A DNA stretch of 64,000 bases from positions 62,001-126,000 of the forward strand of contig JAOTOL010001184.1 in assembly GCA_034440575.1 (NCBI GenBank), read 5' to 3'. Within the stretch, counting starts at the first letter, position 1; each line of letters opens with the position of its first letter. A program made the position numbers and the translations under genes. Under the pieces are notes generated by a model that made no database searches, had not been told where the DNA came from, and saw only the letters and a program-made list of their open reading frames with translations. This document shows positions 36,410-50,065 of the stretch, one piece after another. This stretch comes from Imbricaverruca yamaguchii (Eukaryota; Arthropoda; Thecostraca; Neoverrucidae).

Positions 36410-37691
36410 CCGTCTGGCGGCCCGGTCCAGACGCGCCGCGTGATCGGCGGCGCGGTTGCGAGCAGCCGATCGGCCCCGAGCGCCGTGTCGGCTCATGTTC
36501 GGCGGCGGCAGGTGGCGCCACCAGGTGCCCGGAAGCCGCTCGTTGCGCTGCGATTTGTCTCCACCTTCCAGCTGGCTTGTCGGGTCGGTGCGCGACACGA
36601 CGCACGGCCAGCTGCAAAGGCACTCTCGCCTCACCCGCCGACACGCGCCGCCACGCTCCATTGTCTCCCGATGTGCTCACAAGCGAGAGAACTCACACTC
36701 CGGACTCGCTTCGCCTGCTCTTCGGGAAGCATTGGGGGATGGAGCGGGCGGGTACCGTTCGATCGGGACAATTAGCTCGTGTGTGCTACGAGTCGATCTT
36801 CCTGCGATTTGCGTTCGTCACTGGTTCACTGTTTCATGTGCTGACAATTTGAGACGACCCATATCGCCAAGTTATTTGTGTTCCGGTGTGTGTTGCGTCA
36901 CTCCGACCTGCTCCGTGTAGTCCGGTGTCCCACTAGCAAGGTCATGGGCGCTGCACAGCCGATGAAGTTGATGTACTCCCAAGCTCAAATGGCTGACTAA
37001 CGGCACCATGAACTCGTTCTTCGCCCGCTGTGAGTGCCAATGATGGTCCTCCGCGACACGATACAGCCGTCATGTCCAGTAGTGTAATGCGACACTCTGG
37101 ACGTCGGTGTTGAGTGTCACGCTGCCAACGGGCAGCAGCATCATCATCATCATCATCATAACGTTTAATGTAGTCAGTCTTACGATTCCATTGAACATTT
37201 TCTCAGAGTGGCACAAATGCACTAGGTGCTTAAATCATGACACCCATCTGAAGGCGTAGATTGATACTGGAGTGAAGGATAAAACTAACTGCACGTTTAT
37301 TAATGAAATATTTTGGTATGTATTCCTAACGCCAGCAGCATATGAGCTCAGCTGATAGAGCCAACCGTGTTCAAAGAACGAGCGTCATGAGCCTCCATGT
37401 CCGATAGACATCGGAGGTCTTAGTGGGAGCCGCTCGCATGAGGTCATCGCTGCCAGTGTGATGAGACGCTGATCGTGCTGTACTCTGCCGTACCGGTTTA
37501 TGCCGGCGGCCATTCCCTCTAAAATCGCAGGGCCTGATTGGCTGTTGCCGGTATGGTGGCTCGTGGTCCCCACGGGGCTGGCCGGACGTGAGTTGGTTTA
37601 TCTTACTTGCACGTCGGGTGGACGTGGGCGACGCGTCGGCCGCGCGTCTCGGCGCCACAGACGTCCGACTCGCATCATCGGCGCGAGTGTG
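36410..37691. other. no recognisable gene
   Basis: GC-rich to 36750, then mixed. Includes a short (CAT)n run at 37139-37160. Nothing recognised. Confidence 0.5.
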
Positions 37692-37806
37692 TCTACACGG
37701 AACTCCGGAGGACACACGGAACTCCGGAGGACATACGGAACTCCGGAGGACACACGGAACTCCGGAGGACACACGGAACTCCGGAGGACACACGGAACTC
37801 CGGAGG
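37692..37806. repeat. 19-bp minisatellite, six copies
   Basis: Tandem GGAACTCCGGAGGACACAC with near identity. Confidence 0.97.
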
Positions 37807-37825
37807 TCGGCGGAGACACGCTGGC

Positions 37826-37962
37826 CGGAGGTGGTGGGACTAAGGTCGGCCATCAGAGGTGGTGGGACTGAGGCCGGCCACCGGAGGTGGTGGGACTGAG
37901 GCCGGCTACCGGAGGTGATGGGACTGAGGCCGGCCACTGGAGGTGGTGGGACTGAGGCCAGT
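37826..37962. repeat. 28-bp minisatellite, about 4.5 copies
   Basis: The unit contains GGAGGTGGTGGGACTGAGGC then CGGCCACC. It follows the 19-bp array after 20 bases, and both have a GGAGG word in common. Confidence 0.94.
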
Positions 37963-39084
37963 CAGGACATCAGCGCCGCGTGCGACCACTGATGGCCCCG
38001 CCGACGTCATCGCCGCAATACATCCAAACCGGACACAAGACGAACGATCCAATTACAGGAGACCTGGCAGCGCCGGCGAAGGGAAGCGGTGCGGGCGTGT
38101 GCTGATGCGGCGCGTGCCGAGCTTGTGCGTGGACACCCCCGCAGAGCCGGCCGTCCCACACGAGATGGGCCGATCCGCCGCTGCCGACGCCCCCCCCCAC
38201 CTGGTTAGAGCTGACGACAATGCCATCATCCTGCTGATGGCCGATCCACTTCCGGCTGATTTCCACGTCGGCGAGTTGCCGGATCGAAGGCGCGAAGTGT
38301 GTACGGTGTCGGGCAAGACGCGGCGAAGCGGCGCTGTGTTGTGGCCCATCCTGGACGACTACGCTGTGTTTCCCGCACAGCTCAAGGCATTCCCAGTGCT
38401 ATTTATACCCGGGAGTTTATTTTCACGGCGCGGGAATTTGTGAAACCGACTCCGCAGCAAAACAGTTCAAAAATGCATCCATGTCTCGGCGCCAGAGTCC
38501 TGTGGCTTCAGCACAGCCACTTCTGGCTATCTTCCATTAGTGACATATGGACGAACCACTGTGATTTGATATCAGCTAGCTTCTGTTACTTGCAGAAGCA
38601 GCGAATCACAGATCATGATGTGTGACAGCTTCAATTGGTGTGTCGCCCTACCTTTCAGCAATCATCTGCTGAGGAAGCGATTTTGGCTGTATTACATATG
38701 CAATAGGCCACATTAATCACCATTCGTTGGAGATGGTTCAGAATACATGAGGTATAAGCAAAGCGAAAACCCAGCTACTGTCCGGCTCAATGAAGTGCAC
38801 CTCTGTACACAATATCCTTGCCAGGCATCGCAGTGCCTCATCGTTGCAATACGATACAATTGATCTCACCAGGAGGCGAAAGAGCACTGTCAATTGTGGC
38901 ATTAATGTTCGTAATGATATCATTGCCACTCATGATTGTAACTATGGTAATGCTATAACGAGGCTGAAGTGATCACAAGAAGTAAAAACTATAACACACA
39001 AAAGCCAATTATGCCTGAAATATGTTCCACTGGACAAATCCTGCGAATAAACAGCATATCAGCCAGCTAATCAACGCCCATAAT
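37963..39084. other. no recognisable gene
   Basis: Mixed composition. The 166-codon plus frame at 37943-38443 has no recognised domain. Confidence 0.5.
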
Positions 39085-39826
39085 ACACCCACCACATACC
39101 CCCACCACATACCCTCACCACCTACACCCACCACATACACCAGCCACATACACCTACCACCTACACCCACCAAATACACTCACCACATGTACCCACCACA
39201 TACACCCACCACATACACCCACTACACACACCCACCACGTACCCCCACCACATACCCCCACCACATGCACCCACTACATACACCCCACATACACCCATTT
39301 TATACACCCACTACATACACCCACTACATACACCCACTACATACACCCACTACATACACCCACTACATACACCCACTACATACACCCACCACATGCACTC
39401 ACCACATACACCCACCACATACACCCACCATGTACACCCACCACGTACACCACCACATACCCCCACCACATACCCCCACCACATACCCCCACCACATGCA
39501 CCCACTACATACACCCCACATACACCCATTTTATACACCCACTACATACACCCACTACATACACCCACTACATACACCCACTACATACACCCACTACATA
39601 CACCAACTACATACACCCACCACATGCACTCACCACATACACCCACCACATACACCCACCATGTACACCCACCACGTACACCAACCACATACACCAGCCA
39701 CATGCACACACCACCTACACCCATCACATACACCCACCATATACACCCACCACATACACCCACCACATACACCCACCACGTAAACCCACCACATACACCC
39801 AACACGTACACCCACCACATGCACCT
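39085..39826. repeat. 12/13-bp minisatellite with higher-order duplication
   Basis: Units of the form CATACACCCACCA or CATACACCCACTA repeat for 740 bp. A larger block recurs: the distinctive word ATACACCCATTTTATAC occurs near 39291 and 39523, about 232 bp apart, with the neighbouring variant order conserved. Plus frames read Thr/His/Pro repeats; minus frames read Val/Gly/Trp repeats. Confidence 0.97.
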
Positions 39827-41103
39827 TTGTAATATTCGCCTCGCTGTCCATCTCAGCACTTCCAACATTCGTCTTGCAGTCCATGAATAGGCTTACAGCA
39901 TTCGCCTTGTCATCCATCAAAAGCCTTCGCCACGCCGTTCATCCAAACTGCGCCGTAAGTCTACACGCTTCAGCTACCGGTACGGCTAAGTCTCCACGTC
40001 AGTCGCTGACCTTCGTGCCACATTGGTCAGGTACAGCCGCCACCCGTCCGCACCGCCCTACGCACCCAGGTCGGCACACGACGGAGCCAGAGTTTCGAGT
40101 GCATGGTGTGTGCGCAGGTGAGCGGCGTTGAATAGACGACACCGTGGCATGGGCCACGCGCCAGTGACCCCCCCTGTCCGTGCAGCCGCTGTGGGGGAAG
40201 CTCTGACATTGGTGCCGACTGTGTCGGTGCTGCAGTGCAGGTGTGGACGACGGCTTGCCACTGGCCAGTGGTCCGCCACGTTCCTGCGGCCGCTACGAGG
40301 GTGGCTGGCACTGGTGCTGACCGTGTCGGTGCTGCGGTGGTGTGGGCATATCGGCCTGCAATGGATCAGAGCCCCACGTAGGATCGAACAGGATACAGCG
40401 TGGCACCTGCGGTTATTCGACACGTCGGTGCAGTGCAGTGAAATATGAGGCACGTACACCATATTCGACAGATAGGCTCGATTTATGCAAAACTGCAGTG
40501 AACATGGGCTGCATCAGATTATTGTCCAATGCACACATGCCGAAATCGGAGGCACTGTGTCTGCAATTGTGTGAAACACGAAGCACGCAAGCCAAGCTGT
40601 AAATGCACTGCGTAAAACTGCATACATGAGCTTTACTTCACATGAAATTCCTGCACTTTTGCAAAATTTGTTCGCGATGAGGAATACATATTCACTGGGT
40701 GGCAAGACCTCGCAGTTGTGGTCAGTTCATCAGTTCCCTATGGAAGTGTGGTGTCAGATCGTGTGTCTGCAGCCGAACAACTTCACAGTCCATCTCTTGC
40801 TCGAGCGCGTCCAACACTCCTAATGGTGCCTTCCACTGGTAATATGAAGAACATTATACCAGCTGTTGTGCAAAATATCAATGTTACCATACTGAAAAGG
40901 TCGCAATGTAGCATCCACGAGATGCCAATGAAAATAGCACAGCTGGCCTTCGCACGGCCACAAGAAGCACAACAATGCCGCAGTTAACTTTGCATTGTTT
41001 ACAAACAATAATGCAGATGAAAGCAGTCATCTATTTGGCTTTGAAACAACTAGCATTCTGCAGGAATATTGGCAACGGTTTGCTGCGCCAGGAATATTGC
41101 AAT

Positions 41104-41106
<3 letters not shown>
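39827..41106. other. no recognisable gene
   Basis: Two diverged copies of a segment ending in GTGTCGGTGCTGC lie at about 40175-40235 and 40280-40338. Otherwise unique; no recognised domain. Confidence 0.5.

Positions 41107-41189
<83 letters not shown>
41107..41189. repeat. (TA)n microsatellite
   Basis: About 41 uninterrupted TA units. Confidence 0.99.
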
Positions 41190-41193
<4 letters not shown>

Positions 41194-42171
41194 CCATACC
41201 CACCAGGTCGGCTTCATTTTTACAGCAACGTTGTAGACACTTGATGTTTTCAGCAAAATGGTATTAATTGTCTGACCATAACTGGTCGAAAGTTCAGGTT
41301 GTATGTGTTTGCACCATTATTATAGATAATTGCGAGCACTGACTCTTTATGAAACCCATTGATTCATCTGAAACTAAATGAAGTTTTTATTTCTCCCTTC
41401 TCCGCTTGTGAAGTGTTCCGTCGTTGCTATGTGCATTTCTATCGCGTGACTTTCCGCCAGACGAATCCATAATGTGCTATTCACCCACACGTAATAATCG
41501 CGACACTACCAATCAGCCTTTGTGCTGCTTCACGGTGCCTCCATTGGCGACTAGTGTTGACGGCGGCGCAACATTCGAGACTGCAGCTTCATTCAGGTGC
41601 CGTCCGGCTGAATTAACTGGGTCCCCAGTAGCTAGGAGCAGGGACTAAAGCGGACTAGTTGCCTGTCAAGTTTGGTAGACGGCTCTCGATGGCCTGTTTT
41701 GGCAGGTTGTGTGCAAGCAGTCAACACGCGAGCGTAGCAGTCAGGCTGGTGTTGCGGTAATGATAAACCCACCTGTCTAGAATAATTCCGAACAGACATG
41801 CAGATTTGGTTTCAATTAACCCAAAGTTCTTTTTCTTTCCGGTGACAATTAGTTGTAAGTAAAGATCGTTTTTCAGTTGTTTCCATTTACATGTGTTGAT
41901 ATTGTTTGTTTTTTGCAGGTGAGAGTGATGGAAATATCGCAGCATCTACAGCACCACAGTGCCGCGCCACCGGGGCCGAAGCACTCAACAGAGGCTGAGT
42001 ACCTGCAGTAACTGCTCCTTGAGAGCCTCGAACTTAAACAAGATTAGTCAGGGGTTGTTGTGTTTGGACGTGACCTTCATGTTCAACCAGTGGCGTCCAA
42101 GCGGCTCATCGCACTCAGCTGGAAACTTCGCCCCCAACTAAAAACACGCCCGGCTGGCACAGGGGTTGCTA
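41190..42171. other. no recognisable gene
   Basis: Mixed, AT-leaning sequence. Nothing recognised. Confidence 0.5.
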
Positions 42172-42634
42172 GCCGACCTGCTGACGGCTGATGACTGACG
42201 GTTGACGGCTGACGGCTGAGGGCTGACGGCTGACGGCTGACGGCTGACGGATAACGGCTGACGGCTGATGGCTGCCGGCTACTGGCTGTTGGCTGCCAGT
42301 TGATGGCTGACGCCTGACGGCTGACGGCTGACGGCTGACGGCTGCTGGCTGACGGTTGGCGGCTGCTGGCTGACGGCTGCTGGCTGCTTGCTGACGATCA
42401 GCGGCTGCTGATTAATAGCTGGTGGCTGGTGGCTAACGACTGACGGCTGACGGCTGGCGGCTGGCGGCTACTGGCTGCTGGGTGACGGTTGACGGCTGAT
42501 GCCTGATGGCCAACGACTGGCGGCTGGCGGCTGACGGATGGCGGCTGCCGGTTTCTGGCTGACGGCTGCTGGCTGGCGGCTGCTGGCTGATGGCTGACGG
42601 CTGACGGCTGATGGCTGATGGCTGACGGTTGCCA
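42172..42634. repeat. 7-bp TGACGGC satellite-like array
   Basis: Tandem CTGACGG and CTGCTGG/CTGATGG variants in a 7-bp register over about 460 bp, with occasional indels. The minus strand reads as Ser/Gln/Pro (ISRQPSAVSRQP-type) repeats. Confidence 0.96.
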
Positions 42635-45039
42635 GATAACGGCACGAAAATGCACACCGCTAATATATGAGGCCGACGGTGGGCTGGCAGCCGCCGAAAA
42701 GTGCCGACACCCTTCCCCGCCGCATTCCACGGTGTTTGTACAATGTATATTGCTCGCTCTTTTGGCGTGCCATTATGTGTTTACGGGCCAGAAAACTCAG
42801 CTGGCATAGCGACGATGAAATCCATAAATATGTCACGGATGCCGTTCAGCTATACCTTGCTGACTGAGAAAACCTATCGTCGTCTGCATGTGCCTGCTGC
42901 TCTGCGTGACAGTTTTTTTGCGGCAAGTCCGTCTGCAAGGTAGCCTAGCGACCGTGGCTGCGGAGCCGGCGGCAGGCTACCAGAGCACGGGAAGACGTTC
43001 TGTTTGTCTAGTCATTAGCCGTGATTGCGCTCTATCTGCCCGCGCGGACCCTCGTGTGTACATTGGGCACACAGCGGTGCGACGATGGATTCCCGACTGC
43101 TTTTGCCGCCTCTTTGTGCCGGGCTGAACGATGGCGCGCCGCGGCGGCTCCGCTGCAGACTTTGATCTGGAGGTGTCTGGACAGAGCTGGCTGTGACGGG
43201 CCCGACGGACACGACAGACGCGCGCGGAACGGAGCGCCCGAAGACTCTACAAGACGGGGCACTGTTCGCACCCCCTCCCCTTCCTCTTCATCCTCGGAGA
43301 GTAGAAGTCAGTTCGGATCAGTTCCTGAATATCGAGATTCATTGAGTTTAGCAGCTTGGAAATACTCATTGCGTTTATGTGCTAGTGATGCTGATCCTGC
43401 TGGAAACTGTGCTTTTTGGGGATAAAGGCAACCGGTTTGGTAGAAGAGCCCTTAGGGTGCCGATCAAAGGTAAATCACCCTATTGAAAGCAAAGTAATTG
43501 GGCTGTATTGCGAACCAAGCACATATTATGTGAGGGTTTATTACGAATACATGTGGTTTCCAATGCGTTAATCAAATTCTCAAACGTTGTTCTGTAGTAG
43601 TTACAATATTTTCCCTCCACCTGGCACCATACTACTTTCTTATTTTAAGGATGCTTTGCCCAGTGGCGCAGCCAAGACTTTCCTAAGGTACGGGAGCCCG
43701 TCCCCAAAAATGGTGATGAACGGGAAAGCTTCCGGCACGCCAAGCTCGCCGAAAATTTAGGATTGTGCATGGCAACCATCTCAAGTTGTTTCGTTTCGTC
43801 TAGTTTACTTTTGGCTGCTAAGGGGGCGGGGGCGTCCCCCATTGACTGCGCCTTTGGTTGCACCCCCACATATGTTGCAGCGCTGCCCATGCGTACTCCA
43901 GAACACCTAAAGTAAACTTCATGCCACAGGTTCGTACCAATTATCTTTAGTTCTGTTTATCTCTCTATCTTTAGTACATATGTGTAGTTTCGTGAGCAAT
44001 GTAATTTCAGAAGTCGCATGATAATTTAAGTCATACCACAATTTCAAAATATACATTCGTAAATAACCGGAGTCCATTTACCTCGGCCGTCAAGCCACTA
44101 CTACATGCAAATATTTGCTTCCAGGAACTGCAGGAACAGAACAAGATGAGGCCACGTGAAATTGCTCTAGTCTGCCATCAAATCGTCACTGAGAAGCTAG
44201 CTAACGTTGGGATGCGTCGGCAGCAAACGTCTGCCACATATCTTGCCACAGTCTCCACGCGGTTCATTCCGCAGCCCGGTGGTGGCAATTTTCACTCCCC
44301 TGTATCCAGTAGATCCACTCCTGCTGACCTGTCACAAACAGCAGTCAGCACCGCCATGGCGGTTACCGAAATGGTGCGCCATGCCGTGCCGACAACACGA
44401 CTCAGCCCGTTGTTCCAGCTCCGGACGGGGCGCCAGATATACTGGAGTCGGCTGCGTAATGGGAACGCCTCGGCATCGGTCGGAAGGCTGGCAGATGCAT
44501 ACCCTCATCACAGAGGGTGGTGGTGGCAGACAGGCGACGCCGCCGCGGCCAAGTCAGGCGGCGCCGGCGTCGCCTCCGCTGGCGCCACCTCTGAGGCACA
44601 GGTGCCACCTCTTCTTGCGCCACCTCTAAGGCGCCGGCACCACCTCCGCTGGCTCCAGCCGTGACCTCTGTGTGGCCGCGGGCGCCGCGCCGCTCCGTTG
44701 CCGGTCGAGAGGTGCCTGTGGGCGCACGCTTGAAGTGTTGCCGCGTCGGTTCTCGGATCGGGATTAATCGGCGGCAACGTGGACCAGAGCCAGCTGGCAG
44801 CCGGCTGGCTGCCAGCTCAGCTGGCCCGACCACCGGCTAAAAATATGGGTTAAACCGGCCCCACACCGTCCGGCATGAGCTCACTCATCGCCCCACAGCT
44901 GGTCTCAGACCGGAGACGACCGGACCCGCTGTGACCGCTGACCCTGGTGTGGCCAGCACTGGACCCCGGCTCACAGTGCTCGAGGCATCGTCGCGCCCCG
45001 AAATCAGCCCCCATCGGACGCCTATCGAGTTCTCCCTTT
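42635..45039. other. no recognisable gene
   Basis: GC-rich at 43000-43270 and 44500-45000, AT-rich between. Frames of up to about 170 codons are low-complexity. A weak MITE candidate inside is listed separately. Confidence 0.5.
43659..43858. mobile_element. possible hAT-like MITE, about 200 bp
   Basis: CCCAGTGGCGCAGCCAA (43659-43675) is partly complementary to TTGACTGCGCCTTTGGT (43842-43858), about 13 of 17 positions. CAGTGGCGCAGCCA is a common hAT-type terminus in animals. No clear 8-bp target duplication flanks it, so this is weak. Confidence 0.3.
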
Positions 45040-45163
45040 CGGCGCCTACCGGGCCACTCCTTCCGGCGCCTTCCGGTCCACCCCTTCCGGCACCTACCGG
45101 TCCACCCCTTCCGGCACCTACTGGGCACCCCTTCCGGCACCTACTGGGCACCCCTTCCGGCGC
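45040..45163. repeat. about 24-bp minisatellite, five copies
   Basis: The unit contains CCCTTCCGGCACCTACCGGT or the ACTGGGCAC variant. Confidence 0.92.
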
Positions 45164-46777
45164 GTACCAAACCGTCCCGTTTCGAGCGACGGCCGTTGGC
45201 GCGCCGTTATCAACATCTCGCCCGCCACCGTCGACGCGACTTCCCCCTCCCCCACCACACTGACATCAGATGTGGGGATCACCTGGTCGTGCCGACGCGT
45301 GCGAGCTCCGCCAAAACAGATACTGTCGATTCCGGCCTGGCCGGCCGCGCCGTCGTGTCACGCCCCCACAGTACCGGAAGCCCAGTTCGTGCCGCGCCAA
45401 GTGATCCTCGAGACCCGCACGGCCCCCATATAAGGAGCGTCTCTCACGCGTCGTGTTCACTTGGGTACCGTGCGCCGCCAGCGGGAAGATCGAGATCCTG
45501 ATCCTTGGTGGGTGGAGGAGGGAGAGGGAGTCGATGTCGTCTCTGGCGATGTCGTCGGCTGCTCAAAGGGCAGCACCCAGACTGGCTGCCTTGCGGATGG
45601 ATGTAGACGTGATCGATTAATGCAAGTGTTGCTGGTTGGCGAGAACTCGGCACAGTGTGCAGCTGTTGTTTTCTGTAGAGCGCTCGACAGTTGTGAATGC
45701 CGTTTAGCAGTGTCTGACCCGACGAAACATTGACTGATGGCCGGGGCTGTGTGGGGTGCTTGCATGCCGCTGTGCCGCACTGGGGAAGAAGTTCCTTTGA
45801 GACAGACTTCCGTGTAGTTGCTCAATTGAATTCGGCATCAGCTTAATAACGTAGCTTGCATTACAGACAGGGCCAACGTACCTCCGGCATTAAAGGCAGT
45901 CCCATGCATATTACATGGCCTCCTGACGTAAATGACATGCTTTCTACGCTGTTTTGTTTCCGTATCGCATGTTTCTTTGACAAATTAAGAAGTTATTGAC
46001 GGTCATCTGTATAGGCGATGAAAATGTCGTAGCTGTTGCATACTATACCAGTGCCGAAGCTCCGTATCGTTTGGGGGCAGCGGTGTCATTGCAGCGTCAG
46101 CTTTTCCCATGTTTACGGGAAAAGTGGTTGCATTGAAGCGCATAGCCATCAGCCACCTCCTTACCTCACATTAGCCGGTCAGTGCTTCACAGTTGGTCGC
46201 ATCTGCTCGTGAGCCGACTCTGCCCTCGCCCTCCACCGTGAGTATCCACGTGAGTTCGCCTCGTGAGTTCTCCGCCCCCTGTCTCGAGCGGAGCGGCTGC
46301 GTGGGAGTGGCGCCACTCTCCCCGTCTCTGCCGCCGTCGGCACGCTCCCACGCCCCGCGACCCGCGCTCGCCCCGCCCGCAAAACGTGCGAACCGACGCG
46401 GTCGCGGCGCTCGCTCGTTTGCGGTCGACCCTTGATATCGGTTACAGTGCGGCGGCCGGCGCTGTCAGCCAGTGTCGGCCGGGGTCGCCGGCCGGGTCAA
46501 GCGGCGCAGCTGTGGCCAACGGTACCGGGCCGGGCTGGGCTGAGCCGGGCGGGGCGTGACTACCGCGTCACGGCACGTCACGCGGCCCGGCCGGCGGCAC
46601 GTGCACGGTGCCCCCCGCTCAGCGCGTCCGCCGGTCGTGCTGCCGCGCGCGCCACGCGACGCACAGTCGGGTCGGCCGTCTCCGAGGAGTGGGAGGCAGA
46701 CAGTCGTCCAGGCCGGCGCGATTCACAGACTGCCTGGTGGCGGCCCGGCCGCCATCGACGCCACCTGCCACGCCCTG
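45164..46777. other. no recognisable gene
   Basis: GC-rich at both ends (45164-45450 and 46200-46777). A CpG island is possible in the right part, but no exon is recognised. Confidence 0.45.
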
Positions 46778-46925
46778 CCGAGCTCCACCTCCGCCACCCA
46801 TCTGCGGGCGTCCCACCACACAGCCGGACACCGTCCAGCCGTGCCGAGCTCCGCCCTGCCGAGCTCCGCCTCCGCCACCCATCTGCGGGGCGTCCCTGCC
46901 ACACAGCCGGACACCGTCCAGCCGC
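46778..46925. repeat. direct duplication of about 75 bp
   Basis: Two copies contain CCGAGCTCC, CCTCCGCCACCCATCTGCGG and CACAGCCGGACACCGTCCAG. They are separated by a short CCGAGCTCCGCC repetition. Confidence 0.92.
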
Positions 46926-48944
46926 GCCGGCGGCCGCGCCGTGCCGGCTGCCGCGCCGTGCCGCCGCTGTTGTGTCTCTCTGACGCGCCGAGGACAATGG
47001 CTCGGCGTGGAACCAACCGCGCGACGGGAGTCGCCGGCGTTCCGGCGACTGAACGCACCTGCCCCCTCCCCTTCTTCGCCTCGCCTCGCCTCGCCTTCGC
47101 CCGCCCCAGGCGGACTTCAAGGCTGCCGGCGGCGTAGTCGGCAGCGTGTGACCAGCAGTCGGCAGGTTACCGCCCTGGGGTAGGACGGCAGAGTGGTACG
47201 CTCTGAGTGTTCTCACCCGCCGTACAGTCTGTGACCCTCCTGCAATATCGCGGCGTCTCAGCTCGACAGTATCTCTGGCGATGTATTGTGCATGTTCCCT
47301 CCAGTTTAGACATGCCCGACATTATTGCCTTTACTCTCCTTTCACGACACCGTTGCTTGTCGGGCGAAAAAAACAGAGTTGCAGATGTTGAATGCAACAT
47401 CTATTCTTCAGATGCTACATTCTTATCGCATCCACGTACTTCCATGAAGGGACAGAAGGCAAGCCCTGGGTGCTTGCACCCGAAAATGAGTTCCATTTGG
47501 TGGAGGAGGGGTGCATCCAGCATGGGCTTCTTCTCCTCTGCGAGGAGTGACTTTGATTGAAAGACATGTTGAGTGGGGAAAAGCAGAGTGCACTCGAGCC
47601 TGGCACCTTTCCACGTCAGATAGGATGTCACTTTTCTGTGGATGGCGTATGTCTCCAGTGCCTCGTGTATCCGTCTCTGCCAGTTGCATACAGATGCAAC
47701 TATTGGTGACCGAAGGATGGCCGTAAATTCAACTCTTTGCTTCTTCTATTTCTTCAATATTATTGCTTTGTACTATCAAGGTTATCAACATTATCGCTAC
47801 AATGGCAGTTGTGATATATGTGTAAATATATATATATATATAGGCTTCGAAGGGCGAAGCCAAGAAGAGGCAGTTGGCCTCGCTGGCCATCCTTGCATGC
47901 TGTTGGCGTCCTTTTACCATGTTCGATACCCTGTCTTAAGTTTACGACTCACGTCACTCAAACAGTGCCATCTGGAACATGAGGCGGCACACCGTCAAAC
48001 AATGCCATCTTGGACACCAAATGGCACAACGTCAAACGGTGATCGACCTGCGATGAATGGGGGAGAGGCAGTGCTGAACTGTGACCTGGAAGTGACCCTG
48101 GGCCGGCTTCGCTCGGCGGCGTGCGGCCGACAGATTCAGTGGTGCCGCAACTTCAGGGTCGCGGGGCGTGCCACCAGCCACTCGTGTGGGCGGAACAATG
48201 GATCTGGCTCCTCCTCGCCGACTGCACACCGGGAGGTTTGATGTTTGTCGCGTGTGTCGGACGTTTTGCCACTGTGTTGGCGGCACATAGTGTGTGCTCG
48301 TGTGGTGTGAGGTTACAGTCCACGCATGCGGTACACGTCCAGTGTTTGCGAAGTGCTGTCGCACAGCTGATAATGGATATCGAATTAGCGAACAGCAACT
48401 GTTGCCGACAGGGACATCTGCGCGACAGTAATAGTATGGCGGGGGACCATTTTCAGGGGCACCATTCCTCCGGAGGGGCGCCGCTGACTGACAACATTCT
48501 AAGCGGGTGCACGCGAGTGCCCCTGGGTGGGCACCTTCCATTGAACGGTTTGACCCCAGTCAAGGGGCGCCTCCCTCTAATCGGAGGGGACGCCGCCTAA
48601 AAGTGGGGTACCAGGTATCCTCTCTCCAGCTCTCGGGGACCAGTTGGCCCCCTCCCGCTAACTACGTGAGGGGGGACGTCCCTCCCCTCCTGCTAACCAC
48701 GTCCATGGCCGCGGACAATACGAGTAGTCCATGGCTCCTGTCAATAAGCAACGTACAAGCTCAAGCTATGGGTACCGATCTTAGAGTACTGGCAACTGAA
48801 TTCTGACACGTTCGAACGCATGAAAAATGCCGTTGAATGTATTACAATATCCGGCTGATATCCTCGTTCTAATGAAATGGTTTGCTTCGACTTAGTGATC
48901 GTTTATCTTGGCACGTGCAGGGAACATCTTACGTCAGTCGGCGA
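46926..48944. other. no recognisable gene
   Basis: GC-rich to about 47150, then mixed. Short (TA)9 at 47825-47842. No domain-bearing frame. Confidence 0.5.
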
Positions 48945-49085
48945 CGTCACTCCTGTATGGTGCGCATGGTGTCGCTCCTGTATGGTGCGCATGGTGTCGC
49001 TCCTGTATGGTGCGCATGGTGTCGCTCCTGTATGGTGCGCATGGTGTCGCTCCTGTATGGTGCGCATGGTGTCGCTCCTGTATGT
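48945..49085. repeat. 24-bp minisatellite, about six copies
   Basis: The unit contains GTCGCTCCTGTATGGTGCGC then ATGG; copies are nearly identical. The first copy reads GTCACTCC. The transposon at 49239 begins just downstream. Confidence 0.97.
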
Positions 49086-49238
49086 GCCATGGTGTCTGGC
49101 ATACTATGATACTGGAACTTGAATTTTGCTGCAAAATATTTGCAGAAATACTTTTGCAGAAAGTATTTGCAGAAATACTGCAAATACTTTTTACATTTGA
49201 AGTCGTGAAATCTCAGCGGATTAGTGACACTAACCCAG

Positions 49239-50065
49239 GAGGCATTCCACGGTAACTCAACCAAAAAATTTCCAATTTGCCGTACGACCATTTTTGGTTT
49301 TCTTGAAAAGTTGTGTACCGGGGCTTTCAAGGGCTAAAAATTCATTTATGATGGAAAAATATTCCCCCAAAATATTTCGCAAGATACAGTCTTGGCAAAT
49401 TTTCCAAGGTCAGCGAGGAGGCCTAACTTTGACGACCCATAACTCCAAGGCTAAGAGGGCTATTTCATTGAACGTTTTTTTTAAATTGAATTGGGATGAA
49501 TCACGGAACAAGTTGGCTATCTCGGATTTTCGATTTTCAATTTATTAGGTCACGTGGCTCCGGGACTTAGCTTTTGAGTCGTGACCTTGACCTTTTGGAT
49601 GCTGAAATTAAAATTTCCATGTGCTGAGCGTTTGAGCCCCATTCATGCCTTTCATATATATTAAAGCGTGGAGTTCGACCTGCAAAAATTATTTTGGGGC
49701 TCGCAATGTTGACACAGCACGCTGTTTGGGACCCCTGCCCGCCGATAACTTCGCATCTAATTGGCATACGGTGTCGAAATGGTCCAGAGTGGCCCTTGAT
49801 GACGAAACCTGTCAGTTGGTTTCTGCTATACTGACATCAGGTCACAAGGTCACATGACATTGGACGTTCAAGGTCATCTGAGGTCACGAACACGTTTCTG
49901 GCTATACCTTTGCCCCTAATTGAGCAAACGAGCTAAACTCAACACATTTGTATTCGTCACGTCGAGACGGTCACAGTGATACATGACATGATCCCGATAA
50001 GTCAAGTTGAGTCACGTGAACTGGCCAGGTCACCGATTTGATCCAACAAGACCAGGGCATACCTA
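49239..50065. repeat. left terminal inverted repeat
   Basis: It matches the right TIR through words such as AACAAGTTGGCTATCTCGGA, TTTTCGATTTTCAATTTA, TTTGAGCCCCATTCA and GGCATACGGT. Small indels are frequent (for example an extra stretch near 49390-49420). Both TIRs contain a translated-looking segment with HTVSKWSR, seen at 49645-49857 here and on the minus strand at 51874-52119; it is repeat homology, not two genes. Confidence 0.9.

Noticed and set aside
35315..36680. Minus-strand frames of 393 and 448 codons with VTRRLSQPVRSPDVSP repeats
   Set aside because: Product of the 29-bp array; two frames give the same peptide because the period rotates frames.
46432..47216. Several 180-210-codon frames in GC-rich sequence, possible CpG-island exon
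   Set aside because: Open on both strands at once, containing an internal 75-bp duplication, with no recognisable domain or splice structure.
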